A DNA stretch of 8,870 bases from Desulfobacula sp. GTDB taxonomy: Bacteria > Desulfobacterota > Desulfobacteria > Desulfobacterales > Desulfobacteraceae. The position numbers and the translations under genes were made by a program. Below, piece after piece: positions 1-7,314 of this stretch. Numbering within the stretch: the first letter of the stretch is position 1; every line of letters starts with the position of its first letter. A model generated the notes under the pieces. The model had not been told where the DNA came from, did no database searches, and worked only from the letters and a program-made list of their open reading frames with translations. The stretch is from NCBI GenBank assembly GCA_027858355.1, contig JAQICW010000398.1, forward strand, positions 1-8,870. The letters are read 5' to 3'.

Positions 1-699
1 CCCGTATACCGGCCCATTCTCAAATTTCTGCACCCAGCCCAGTATGTACAGGTTGTTCTCACTGAACCAGGGAATCCATCCTGACTTTTCTAAAAATTCT
101 TACTTTTTTGCCTCGGAAAAAATGGCCTGCTGCTCTAAAGCAGGTGCTTTTTGCGCCACTCTTGACAGGGCGACAAGCTTTTGGCGGGACGATTCTGTCT
201 GTTTTTTTGGAGCAGAATCATATCTGCGCAAGCCTGAATAAGAATCTGCCACACCATTTATCTTTGATTCATCCCTTAAAGAATCTTCATTAAAATCAAA
301 TTTTATTCTCCCTGAAAATAACGAATCATACCGGGCAATAAAAAGCCTTTCCTCAAGGGTGGATTCCAATCCCCTGACCGGGTATTCAAGATTCTGATCC
401 TTTTTATAGACAAACACATTACGCACCAGAGGATTTGTCTCTTCCCATTTAATAAGGTTTTTCTTAAGTTCACCCTGATCAATAACCAGTAAAGACTGTG
501 TAAGATTATCCTGAACCGCTTCTACCGTAAGGTGGATGGTTTCAGAAATGGTTTTTGCCCTGTCACTTAGAGCATGCAGAGCTGACTGGCTGATCCGCTC
601 CTGCTCATGGGACAAAAGCTTAAAGGCAATAATTGCCATAATAAGGGTGGGCACTAAAAACAGTGCCCAGAATATAATTATGGATCGTTTGCTTGTCAT
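1..699 (-). pseudogene. Sensor histidine kinase N-terminal part, interrupted by an in-frame TAA; runs off the left edge
   Basis: The open frame from the ATG at 697-699 gives 199 residues and stops at a TAA at 100-102 (minus strand). The same frame then stays open for 33 codons to the window edge and still reads like protein: it contains GWIPWFSENNLYILGWVQ, which I recognise from the region following the periplasmic sensor part of some membrane histidine kinases. Residues about 8-28 form one membrane segment. Residues 30-75 look like a helical linker, and the stretch around residues 80-100 (NPLVRNVFVYKK) also resembles these sensors. The histidine-box and ATPase domains would lie beyond the window. 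The start has only a weak AAGG close upstream and sits 25 bp after the vWA gene, so translation is probably coupled to it. The TAA could be a real nonsense mutation (a Gln, Lys or Glu codon one base away) or a sequence error. If real, only a membrane-anchored sensor fragment is made. The kinase assignment is from remembered similarity. Confidence 0.6.
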
Positions 700-724
700 A
701 CCTTAAGCCATATCAGTTTTTTGC

Positions 725-2086
725 TTATTGTGAAAGCTGTTGGTTTTTCTTCTGATAAGATTCAGTTCTCAACAATTTACGACTTTTCTTGCTCATGCCC
801 TGATCCTCAATCATCTCAGCCTGAACTTCCAGCTCATCGGCTTGTTTTAACAATTCTTTATCCTTATATTGGGAACCGATTTGTTTCAATCTGGCAGCAG
901 ATAGTTTAAGTTCTTGCACTGCCTCTTTTTTCTTTCCCTTATCAGACAGTTCAATGGCTTTTTCCTGTGCCAGGGCATTCAGATTTAATTGATATTCTCT
1001 GACCACATCAATGTTGGTTGATTTGGCAACCTTTTTGGGATCACTGCTGAACCTGGCATATGAAGTTCCGCTTGATGTTTCCAGTTTTTGAGTGAAGGGA
1101 TTTTCATAAGTTACATCAGCCCTGGCAACCATAATTTTTGATCCGGGTGTTGATTTTGGGATATTGACTTCAACCAGGGCATATTTTTCCTGGCCCCCAT
1201 AAAGCTGATTCATATAAAGTTCTATCTGATTTCCCCGTATTCTGCCTTGTCTTCCGATAATATTGACGGGTTGCACATTGTATGGCAGTGTTATGATCAC
1301 TTTTACTTTTTTCGCCACTACATTTAATACATCTCCCAATTCTGCTGAAAAAATCCTGGGAAGATCAAATCCTGACTCAACAAAATATGTATTGCCGTCA
1401 CTTTTCTGGGCAAGCTGTGCCATGAGATCTTCATTATAATCTGTACCCACACCCACGGTTGTGACGGAAATATTTTCTTTAATCAAAGCCGCCCCGAGCC
1501 GTCCAAGATCTGCCGGCATCCTGGGCCCCACATTGGCCAGTCCGTCAGACAAAAGAACAATGCGGTGAACATAATCGTTTTCAAGATTTTTCCTGATCTC
1601 GGAAGCTCCCTGGCTGACACCGCCAAAAAGGGCCGTACTGCCTCCGGCACGAATCTGTTGAATGGTATGAATAATTCTCTGGATATTCCTGGCATTCTGA
1701 GCCGGGACAATAGTATGAACATTGGTATCATAGACCACCACGGAAAAAATATCCTGCAAACCAAGCCGGGTTAAGGCTTCAATGGCAGCTGCCTTTGCCT
1801 GTTGGATTTTGGTACCGTTCATTGAGCCTGACTGATCCAGGACCAGGGCAAGATTAACCAAAGGCCTTTTAATATCAGCCGGAGACAAAGGCGCATCAAG
1901 GGTGATCTTAAGCACCACATTCTGCGAATCTCCTGCCGGCAGAACGGCCCTGTCTGTCTCCACCCTGCAGATAAGTCTGGAAGGGGCATTTTCTGCCCAA
2001 ACACCCCCTGCCATTGTGACAAAAATAATCAATGCTGTAAAAAATGAAACAATTGTCTGGTGCTGATAACGTCTTAAGTGTGTCAT
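725..2086 (-). CDS. Exported vWA-domain protein
   Basis: This encodes a 453-residue protein. Residues 1-31 form a signal peptide (basic start, hydrophobic core about 12-28, cleavage likely after VWA at 31), so the product acts outside the cytoplasm. A von Willebrand factor A domain spans roughly residues 75-255. Its metal-ion-dependent adhesion site is complete: D84-x-S86-x-S88, T151 and D181. Residues about 255-345 look like the beta-rich region that often follows vWA in such proteins. Residues 365-453 are lysine/glutamate-rich and probably helical, perhaps coiled coil. Secreted vWA proteins of this kind bind protein ligands through Mg2+; the partner is unknown. The ATG at 2084-2086 is preceded on the minus strand by AGGAGAGG at good spacing. 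The gene lies 25 bp before the kinase gene on the same strand, so the two are likely co-transcribed. The vWA domain is certain; the role is not. Confidence 0.9.
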   Translation of the reverse strand: MTHLRRYQHQTIVSFFTALIIFVTMAGGVWAENAPSRLICRVETDRAVLPAGDSQNVVLKITLDAPLSPADIKRPLVNLALVLDQSGSMNGTKIQQAKAAAIEALTRLGLQDIFSVVVYDTNVHTIVPAQNARNIQRIIHTIQQIRAGGSTALFGGVSQGASEIRKNLENDYVHRIVLLSDGLANVGPRMPADLGRLGAALIKENISVTTVGVGTDYNEDLMAQLAQKSDGNTYFVESGFDLPRIFSAELGDVLNVVAKKVKVIITLPYNVQPVNIIGRQGRIRGNQIELYMNQLYGGQEKYALVEVNIPKSTPGSKIMVARADVTYENPFTQKLETSSGTSYARFSSDPKKVAKSTNIDVVREYQLNLNALAQEKAIELSDKGKKKEAVQELKLSAARLKQIGSQYKDKELLKQADELEVQAEMIEDQGMSKKSRKLLRTESYQKKNQQLSQ

Positions 2087-2188
2087 GATCCTCTCCTTTA
2101 CCTGTTGAATTAATCAATTTTTTGTTAAACCGCAATATAAAAATCTGTCTTTCATCGGGTTTAACTATACAGGCCTTGTTGGTTCAAT

Positions 2189-2232
2189 GTGTCATAAAGG
2201 AGTAAAGAAGTTGTAAAAAACTTGTAAAATCG
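2189..2232 (+). promoter_or_regulatory. Four 11-bp-phased repeats resembling a PhoB/OmpR-family box
   Basis: Four consecutive 11-mers start at 2189, 2200, 2211 and 2222: GTGTCATAAAG, GAGTAAAGAAG, TTGTAAAAAAC and TTGTAAAATCG. The first matches the E. coli Pho-box half-site CTGTCATAAA at 9 of 10 positions; the others keep GT, A and AA at the same phase. Direct repeats with 11-bp period are the usual DNA target of PhoB/OmpR-type response regulators. The array ends 8 bp before the candidate -35 at 2241, further upstream than a classical Pho box. Its use is inferred. Confidence 0.3.
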
Positions 2233-2240
2233 CTTTTTTC

Positions 2241-2269
2241 TTGACCCATCCTCTATTGTCTGGGATTAT
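2241..2269 (+). promoter_or_regulatory. Candidate sigma70 promoter of the VOC/FAD operon
   Basis: TTGACC at 2241-2246 and GATTAT at 2264-2269 are separated by exactly 17 bp. The -35 matches the consensus at 5 of 6 positions and the -10 at 4 of 6. It would give a leader of about 30 bases before the ATG at 2308. Confidence 0.45.
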
Positions 2270-2307
2270 TCAGTATTTGAACAATAACCCCAAACAAAGG
2301 AATAACC

Positions 2308-2676
2308 ATGAAATTCACCATAGATCATTTCAATATTAATGTGCTGGATCTTGAAAAGAGTCTGACATTTTACAATGAAGCACTGGGATTAAAAGAAATT
2401 AGAAGAAGCGAGGCCAAAGACAGCAGTTATATTATTGTTTTTTTAGGCGATGGCTCAACCCAGAATAAAATTGAACTCACCTGGCTGAAAGCCATGGACC
2501 GGCCCTATGATTTAGGGGATGAAGAGTTTCACATTGCATTTAGAACATCGGATTTTGATGCGGCTTACAAGCTTCACAAAGAAATGGACTGCATCTGTTT
2601 TGAAAACAAGGAAATGGGGATCTATTTCATCAATGACCCGGATGGTTACTGGCTGGAAATTGTTCCAGTCCGATAA
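2308..2676 (+). CDS. VOC-family protein, glyoxalase I (lactoylglutathione lyase)-like
   Basis: A 122-residue cytoplasmic protein with one full vicinal-oxygen-chelate unit made of two beta-alpha-beta-beta-beta modules (about residues 1-60 and 70-120). The four metal ligands of glyoxalase I are present at the expected places: H7, E56 (in IELTW), H75 (in FHIAF) and E117 (in LEIVPV), almost the same spacing as in E. coli GloA. The C-terminal stretch FINDPDGYWLEIV is also typical of GloA. Family members isomerise the hemithioacetal of methylglyoxal and glutathione (or another thiol), but the metal site is shared with other VOC enzymes, so the substrate is not proven. It is about 13 residues shorter than GloA, missing only the tail. 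The start has AAAGGA at 2296-2301, 6 bases before the ATG. It lies 38 bp before the FAD oxidoreductase start and is probably co-transcribed. Confidence 0.85.
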   Translation: MKFTIDHFNINVLDLEKSLTFYNEALGLKEIRRSEAKDSSYIIVFLGDGSTQNKIELTWLKAMDRPYDLGDEEFHIAFRTSDFDAAYKLHKEMDCICFENKEMGIYFINDPDGYWLEIVPVR

Positions 2677-2714
2677 ATCAAAAAAAAGAAAACACATTGT
2701 ATGGCGGGGAGATT

Positions 2715-3905
2715 ATGAAACCAAAAAAATTTGATGTTATTATTATCGGCGGCGGCATTATGGGTTCATCCACAGCATATCATCTGATGATGGCGGATCC
2801 GTCCTTAAAAGTGATTGTTATTGAAAAAGACCTGGGTTATGAAAAAGCATCTACCACCCTGTCCATGGTGAATGCCAGGATCCAGTTCAGTCTGAAGGAG
2901 AATGTCCAGATCTCCCAATATGCCTTTAAAATCCTTGAAAATTTTGAAGATGAGATGGCTGTTGACGGGGTAAAGCCGGCTATTTTTTATCGAAGGGAAG
3001 GCAATCTGTTTCTGCATGATAAAAAAATGGAACCTGCTGCCCAAAAAGCCTTTCAAATGCAGAAAGATCTGGGGTGTGCCATTGAATGGTGGTCTTTGGA
3101 AAAAATAAGACAAAAATATCCCATTTATGAAAATTTAGACGGTATTGTGGGCGGCACCTTTGGATCGGAAGATGGACATTTTGATGCCTATGCCGTATTA
3201 ATGGGATATAAGGCTTGCGCAAAATCCATGGGTGTTCAATTTTTACAGGGCGAGGTGGTTGAACTGCTCACAGATGGAGATAAAAATCGGTCAATTTCTG
3301 CCATTCAAGGTGTAAAAACAATTTCCCATGAAACATTTTTTTCTTCCCGGGTCGTTAATTGTACGGGGGCATGGGCAGCCCGACTGGTTAAAACCATCGG
3401 CATTGAACTTCCTGTCAACCCTGTAAAACGTCAGGTATTTGCTGTGACACCCAAGTTTAAACCTGACGGTCCTCTGCCATTGACTGTTCTGCCATCGGGA
3501 TTCTATTTCAGGACGGAAACCGGCGGTCTTCTACTGCTGGGCAAATCAATGGAAGAAGATCCCACAGGGTTTGATTTTACATGGGAAGAAGATCGTTTTG
3601 AATTATTATGGGGAGAACTGTATGATTTTGCACCAGTGTTTGAATCACTAAAGCTGATCAAAGGATGGGCCGGACTCTATGCCGTCAATACATTGGATGC
3701 CAATGCCATTTTAGGGGAATGGCCAAAGCTGAAAGGCTTTTATCTTGCCAATGGTTTTTCCGGTCATGGATTGCAGCAGGGTCCTGCTGTGGGGCGATAC
3801 ATGACGGAGCTGATTCTTAAAAAGAAACCCGTGCTGGATTTATCGATTTTCAGTCCTGAAAGGGTGATGCTTAAAAAACCTATTTTTGAGGACGGGATTG
3901 TGTAA
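2715..3905 (+). CDS. FAD-dependent oxidoreductase of the DAO superfamily, FOXRED1-like
   Basis: A 396-residue flavoprotein. A Rossmann dinucleotide motif is present at G12-G13-G14-I-M-G17, with E37 at the end of the second strand to hold the FAD ribose. Further FAD contacts are likely in NCTGAWA (215-221) and in the C-terminal YLANGFSGHGLQQGPAVGR (343-361). The family includes sarcosine oxidase, glycine oxidase and dimethylglycine dehydrogenase. The stretch QFSLKENVQIS (57-67) and the GFSGHGLQQGPA signature most resemble mitochondrial FOXRED1, as I recall it. The amine or other substrate cannot be told from sequence. I chose the ATG at 2715 (GGGGAG at 2706-2711, tight 3-base spacing). A TTG at 2697 would add six residues but has no ribosome site. 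No signal peptide or membrane segment is seen, so it is probably cytoplasmic. It follows the VOC gene by 38 bp. Confidence 0.87.
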   Translation: MKPKKFDVIIIGGGIMGSSTAYHLMMADPSLKVIVIEKDLGYEKASTTLSMVNARIQFSLKENVQISQYAFKILENFEDEMAVDGVKPAIFYRREGNLFLHDKKMEPAAQKAFQMQKDLGCAIEWWSLEKIRQKYPIYENLDGIVGGTFGSEDGHFDAYAVLMGYKACAKSMGVQFLQGEVVELLTDGDKNRSISAIQGVKTISHETFFSSRVVNCTGAWAARLVKTIGIELPVNPVKRQVFAVTPKFKPDGPLPLTVLPSGFYFRTETGGLLLLGKSMEEDPTGFDFTWEEDRFELLWGELYDFAPVFESLKLIKGWAGLYAVNTLDANAILGEWPKLKGFYLANGFSGHGLQQGPAVGRYMTELILKKKPVLDLSIFSPERVMLKKPIFEDGIV

Positions 3906-3965
3906 AAACAGCAAAGTTCCAGTGCTTGTCATCAGACTTTCAAAAAAAATGATTTTATGTCCCAT

Positions 3966-4676
3966 TCAATCTGAATCATCACTTTTGCTTTTTAACTTTC
4001 CCAAATAATAAAATCCACTGGATGTATGCTTGTTCATGGTGGTATACATCTGGGTTTGAAAATCCTTTTTTTCAAAGTTGCGGGTCAGGTTAAAAAGGTG
4101 ATCTATTGTGTGATGCCGAAGTATTGCCCCTTCATCAAGTTCAAACACCCCATATTCCCCACAGGTTTTTTTACAGGCTTCATAGCGGTCTATATTGCGT
4201 TGGTCCTGGTTGATCAAAAAATCATTTATATATAAAATCCCATGGGGTTTTAACACCCGCTCTATTTCATCCAAAAGCTGCCCCTGGTCTTTATCTTTCA
4301 CAATACATGTTAAAACCGCAATCAACACCACAGCATCAAAGGTATTATCCTCAAAAGGAAATGTTGTGGTGCATTTTTTTAAATCAAGATAAGGATAAAG
4401 ATATTTCCCTCTTTCAATCATTTTTTGTGAAAAATCAATACCACAAATTCTTTTAAACCCTTCCTGATAAAGCTCATTCAGGGTGCGACCATATCCGCAG
4501 CCCACATCCAGGATAAAGGATTCTTCTGACACCCAGGGTTTAAACCTATCCATCTGAAAGGGTGTGGTAAATTCTTTTTTGGATGCTGCCTTATCCCAGT
4601 ATGTTTGCTGATTTGTGATCATAACAGGTTTAAAATATGGTATTTGCCATTTAATTACAAGCCGGGGAATATCCAT
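3966..4676 (-). CDS. Class I SAM-dependent methyltransferase
   Basis: This encodes 236 residues with a Methyltransf_11-type Rossmann fold. SAM-binding motif I is ILDVGCGYGRT (55-65). The acidic residue after strand 2 is D81 (GIDFS), followed by FPFEDNTFDAVV (106-117) and the post-motif VLKPHGILYIND (141-152). The substrate is unknown: related enzymes methylate small molecules, lipids or quinone precursors. The N-terminus is unsure. The ATG at 4674-4676 has only a weak CGGAA upstream. An internal ATG at 4620-4622 (Met19, before ITNQQTYWDKAA) would begin the protein where many of these enzymes begin, but it also lacks a clear ribosome site. The gene is convergent with the FAD oxidoreductase gene across 60 bp; no clear bidirectional terminator is visible there. 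The repeats at 4698-4782 lie just upstream and could be its control region. Confidence 0.85.
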   Translation of the reverse strand: MDIPRLVIKWQIPYFKPVMITNQQTYWDKAASKKEFTTPFQMDRFKPWVSEESFILDVGCGYGRTLNELYQEGFKRICGIDFSQKMIERGKYLYPYLDLKKCTTTFPFEDNTFDAVVLIAVLTCIVKDKDQGQLLDEIERVLKPHGILYINDFLINQDQRNIDRYEACKKTCGEYGVFELDEGAILRHHTIDHLFNLTRNFEKKDFQTQMYTTMNKHTSSGFYYLGKLKSKSDDSD

Positions 4677-4697
4677 ATCAGAATTCCGGTCGGTTTA

Positions 4698-4760
4698 AAA
4701 TCAATTAATCAAACAACAAGCAACTTTCTTCTTATTCACAAATCAATTAGAAAACAACAT
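4698..4760. repeat. Imperfect direct repeat of about 22 bp, two copies 42 bp apart
   Basis: Copy 1 (4698-4720) has AAATCAATTA, three bases, then AAACAACAAG. Copy 2 (4740-4760) has AAATCAATTA, two bases, then AAACAACAT. The first blocks are identical and start 42 bp apart, about four helical turns. The repeats lie between the methyltransferase start (minus) and the relic gene (plus), a place suited to regulator sites. Function is unknown. Confidence 0.5.
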
Positions 4761-4782
4761 AACACTCATGAAATATGTTGTT
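4753..4782. repeat. Inverted repeat with 9-bp arms
   Basis: AACAACATA at 4753-4761 pairs perfectly with TATGTTGTT at 4774-4782, leaving a 12-base centre. Its left arm overlaps the second copy of the direct repeat, so AACAAC occurs three times over 70 bp (4712, 4753 and inverted at 4782). An operator for a dimeric regulator is more likely than a terminator: the arms are AT-rich and no T-run follows on the plus strand. Confidence 0.45.
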
Positions 4783-4815
4783 AAATTACGAGTTTCTTGG
4801 TAATGGATGAGTGTT

Positions 4816-4830
4816 CTCCGTCAAACGGAG
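4816..4830. repeat. Small GC-rich hairpin (6-bp stem, 3-base loop)
   Basis: CTCCGT at 4816-4821 and ACGGAG at 4825-4830 form a perfect stem around CAA. No T-run follows on either strand. It sits about 30 bp before a perfect TATAAT (4862-4867) that lacks a good -35. Role unknown. Confidence 0.35.
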
Positions 4831-4921
4831 TTATACAGAAAAAAATTGGATAATTCATTGTTATAATCTACACAAATAGAGGGGTTTCAAGCGGGACGTT
4901 AAATGCTCAATAAGGTTAATT

Positions 4922-5157
4922 ATGGAAAAGAAAATAAAAGATTCTGCGGCTATTCGCATACCACCTCCACTGTATTTCTTTGTATGTTTGGAATTGCTGT
5001 CTTGATGTTTTCGTTTTGGCTATTCTTCACAATACCGATTCTGTATATCCTTTTTTTATTCAATGCGGTGAAACCTGAAGAGAGCTAATTGTCACAAAAA
5101 TTTGGAGAAGAATATTTAGATTATTCGACAAAAGTAAGGCGATGGCCCCTGGTTAGG
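4922..5157 (+). pseudogene. Relic of an isoprenylcysteine-methyltransferase-like membrane protein gene (middle deleted, frameshifted)
   Basis: An ATG at 4922 with TAAGG six bases upstream opens a 27-codon frame containing DSAAIRIPPPLYFF, the typical amino-terminal start of bacterial isoprenylcysteine carboxyl methyltransferase (ICMT/PEMT) family proteins; it stops at TGA 5003-5005. In the next frame over, from about 4975, the DNA encodes LCMFGIAVLMFSFWLFF, a second hydrophobic run and KPEES. A TAA follows at 5086-5088, then in the same frame KFGEEYLDYSTKVRRW, the family's carboxyl-terminal signature. Intact members are about 150 residues. Here the two ends are joined near 4970-4995, with roughly 80-90 codons missing, including the RHP/RNP SAM-site region, plus a frame change and an in-frame stop. 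The 61-codon frame at 4903-5088 is therefore a shadow of this relic and not a true small membrane protein. Family membership rests on both terminal motifs, recalled not searched. Confidence 0.65.
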
Positions 5158-5227
5158 AGTCAGACCATTACAACGAACAAGGAAATTGGCTGTTTTCAAT
5201 CAACCATTAATATTGGAGAAAAAGACA

Positions 5228-6355
5228 ATGGCATATGAAGATGCATATACAGATTGCAAATGGGTGGAATTTGACGTCCTTGAACGGTTCATGAAGGATG
5301 TGCTGATGGCAAGCGGCATCCCCCAGGAAGATGCAGGCATTATCAGTGATGTGCTTATCACATCAGACAAACGCGGCATTGATTCCCATGGCATCGGCCG
5401 GTTGAAACCCATTTACATTGACAGAATTGATGCAGGCATTCTGAACCCGATCACTAAAATCACAATTGTGAAGGATAAAAAAACCACTGCCGTACTGGAC
5501 GGTAACAACGGCATGGGGCATGTCATCGCCAAAAAGGCTATGCAGATGGCAATGGACAAGGCAAAAGCCCACGGCATGGGCATGGTGGCTGTTCGAAATT
5601 CAACCCACTACGGCATTGCCGGCTATTATGCGTTGATGGCGGCTGGCGCCGGGATGATCAGCATGAACGGCACCAATGCCAGGCCATCCATAGCCCCCAC
5701 CTTTGGTGTCGAAAACATGCTCGGAACAAATCCTTTGACAATCGGATTCCCTACTGATGAAGCATTCCCCTTTGTCCTGGATTGTGCCACATCGGTTTCC
5801 CAGCGGGGCAAAATCGAAGTTTACGGCAGAGCAAACAAGCAGCTGCCCCCGGGATGGGTGATCGGCCTGGACGGCAAAACACGGACCGATACGGCCCAGG
5901 TGCTTGAGGATCTGACAAAGGGAAAGGCTGCGTTGACACCCCTTGGCGGCATTGGCGAAGACACTGGCGGATATAAAGGCTACGGATATGCCACCATTGT
6001 TGAAGTCCTTTGTGCAGCTTTGCAGGGGAATAATTTTCTAAAACAGATCAACGAAATTGATGCTGTCGGCAAAAAGGTTCCCATTCAGCTGGGCCATTTC
6101 TTTATTGCCATTGATATTGAAGAGTTCACCGAACTTGCCCGGTTTAAAAAAGATGCCGGGGATATCATGCGGGAGTTGCGCTCATCCAAAAAAGCGCCGG
6201 GCCAAAACCATATTTATACGGCAGGGGAAAAAGAATGGATTGCCTGGCAATATCGAAAACTCCATGGGTGTCCTGTCCCCAAAACCCTTCAGTCCCAGAT
6301 GAAAGGATTCAGGGATCGCTTCAAATTGAACTATTGTTTTGATTTTGAAAAATGA
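5228..6355 (+). CDS. Malate/L-lactate dehydrogenase (Ldh_2) family NAD(P)-dependent oxidoreductase
   Basis: A 375-residue cytoplasmic enzyme of the Ldh_2 family, which has a fold unlike classical lactate dehydrogenase. Members oxidise 2-hydroxy acids such as malate, lactate, sulfolactate or ureidoglycolate with NAD(P). Visible signatures are R49-G-x-D52-S53-H54-G55 (H54 being the likely catalytic histidine), STHYGIAGYY (125-134) near the nicotinamide, GTNP (166-169), DCATS (185-189) and GGYKGYG (247-253). The substrate cannot be settled. I chose the ATG at 5228 (GGAGAA at 5215-5220, 7-base gap); an upstream TTG at 5186 would add 14 unrelated residues lying in the tail of the relic gene. Length is slightly above the usual 340-360, due to a C-terminal tail (about 345-375) rich in basic and aromatic residues. 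Endonuclease IV follows after 95 bp on the same strand. Confidence 0.9.
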   Translation: MAYEDAYTDCKWVEFDVLERFMKDVLMASGIPQEDAGIISDVLITSDKRGIDSHGIGRLKPIYIDRIDAGILNPITKITIVKDKKTTAVLDGNNGMGHVIAKKAMQMAMDKAKAHGMGMVAVRNSTHYGIAGYYALMAAGAGMISMNGTNARPSIAPTFGVENMLGTNPLTIGFPTDEAFPFVLDCATSVSQRGKIEVYGRANKQLPPGWVIGLDGKTRTDTAQVLEDLTKGKAALTPLGGIGEDTGGYKGYGYATIVEVLCAALQGNNFLKQINEIDAVGKKVPIQLGHFFIAIDIEEFTELARFKKDAGDIMRELRSSKKAPGQNHIYTAGEKEWIAWQYRKLHGCPVPKTLQSQMKGFRDRFKLNYCFDFEK

Positions 6356-6450
6356 AAATTGCCTGAAAAACCCTGCTTGGCCTTGGTAAAAGATTGGCAA
6401 AACATCTGCAAAATTAAAATGTGAGATTATGAATCACCGGAGTGAAAAGA

Positions 6451-7293
6451 ATGAAGTATATCGGAGCCCATGTCAGTACCAGCGGAGGCGCAGAAAAAGC
6501 CCCCCAAAATGCGGAAGGTATTGGCGCAAAAGCCTTTGCCATGTTCACCAGGAACCAGAGACGGTGGGTATCAAAACCCCTGACCGACAAAAACATCACC
6601 CAATTCAAGGAGAACTGCAAGAGCGGGGGTTATGATCCCAGGCACATCCTCCCCCATGACGGTTATCTGATCAATCTGGGGCACCCGGAAGAAGAAGCCC
6701 TCGAAAAATCAAGGACTGCCTTTCTTGACGAGATGCAGCGTTGCGAACAACTGGGCCTTCGATACCTGAACTTACACCCGGGAAGCCACCTGAACAAAAT
6801 GGATCCCGATCACTGCCTGGAAAGGATCGCCGAATCCATCAACCTGACCCTGGAACAGACAGCCGGGGTCACGGCGGTCATCGAAAACACTGCCGGCCAG
6901 GGAACCAATATGGGACATCAATTCGAACATTTGGCCCGGATCATTGGGAATGTCCGGGACAAGAGCCGCATTGGGGTCTGCCTGGACACTTGTCACACCT
7001 ATTCTGCCGGGTACGATATCAAGACAGCCAAAGCGTTTGAAAACACCCTCCAGGAGTTTGACAATCTCGTGGGTATCAGCTACCTGAAAGCAATGCACCT
7101 GAACGATTCGAAAAAAACCTTTGGAAGCCGGGTGGACAGACACGAGAGCATCGGAAAGGGATCTCTGGGGCTTGAGCCTTTCAAATTCATCATGAATGAC
7201 CCGCACTTCGACCATATTCCCATGGTTCTTGAAACACCGGATCAATCCATATGGGAAGAAGAGATCAGACTCCTCTATAGCCTGATTGAATAA
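6451..7293 (+). CDS. nfo: Endonuclease IV (AP endonuclease)
   Basis: A 280-residue TIM-barrel DNA repair enzyme that cuts 5' to abasic sites in base excision repair and removes 3' blocking groups. It opens with MKYIGAHVS like E. coli Nfo (285 residues). All nine ligands of the trinuclear zinc site are at the same residue numbers as in E. coli: H69, H109, E145, D179, H182, H216, D229, H231 and E261. The signatures IENTAGQG (144-151) and [13 protein letters not shown] (177-189) are intact. The ATG at 6451 is preferred over an in-frame GTG at 6442: GGAG at 6439-6442 lies 8 bases before the ATG and overlaps the GTG. It is probably in an operon with the Ldh_2 gene upstream. GC content is clearly higher than in the SDR gene downstream. 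The large antisense frame at 6772-7359 is only a shadow of this gene. Confidence 0.97.
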   Translation: MKYIGAHVSTSGGAEKAPQNAEGIGAKAFAMFTRNQRRWVSKPLTDKNITQFKENCKSGGYDPRHILPHDGYLINLGHPEEEALEKSRTAFLDEMQRCEQLGLRYLNLHPGSHLNKMDPDHCLERIAESINLTLEQTAGVTAVIENTAGQGTNMGHQFEHLARIIGNVRDKSRIGVCLDTCHTYSAGYDIKTAKAFENTLQEFDNLVGISYLKAMHLNDSKKTFGSRVDRHESIGKGSLGLEPFKFIMNDPHFDHIPMVLETPDQSIWEEEIRLLYSLIE

Positions 7294-7314
7294 ATATTGG
7301 AAATAAATATTGGA
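7289..7314 (+). repeat. Perfect 13-bp tandem duplication across the nfo stop
   Basis: AATAAATATTGGA occurs at 7289-7301 and again at 7302-7314. The first copy contains the nfo TAA at 7291-7293, so the duplication lies at the very end of the gene and does not alter the protein. It looks like a recent replication-slippage product. Confidence 0.8.

Noticed and set aside
3906..3965. Bidirectional terminator between the convergent FAD oxidoreductase and methyltransferase genes
   Set aside because: Only a 5-bp TGATT/AATCA pairing and an A-run are seen; there is no stable hairpin next to a T-run.
4862..4867. Perfect TATAAT upstream of the relic gene
   Set aside because: The only TTG-type hexamer nearby (4846-4851) is 10 bp away instead of 17, and the gene it would serve is decayed. 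Not called as a promoter.
4903..5088. 61-codon frame that looks like a novel small membrane protein
   Set aside because: Its hydrophobic half is the C-terminal part of an ICMT-like protein, whose signature continues in frame past the stop, while the family N-terminus lies in another frame with a better ribosome site. It is better explained as part of a relic.
100..5088. Stop-codon reassignment or programmed readthrough of TAA, suggested by the two in-frame TAA interruptions
   Set aside because: Intact genes in the window (vWA, VOC, FAD oxidoreductase, nfo, SDR) end at TAA, and the relic also has a frameshift and a deletion. Decay is simpler; TAA is also not the selenocysteine or pyrrolysine codon.
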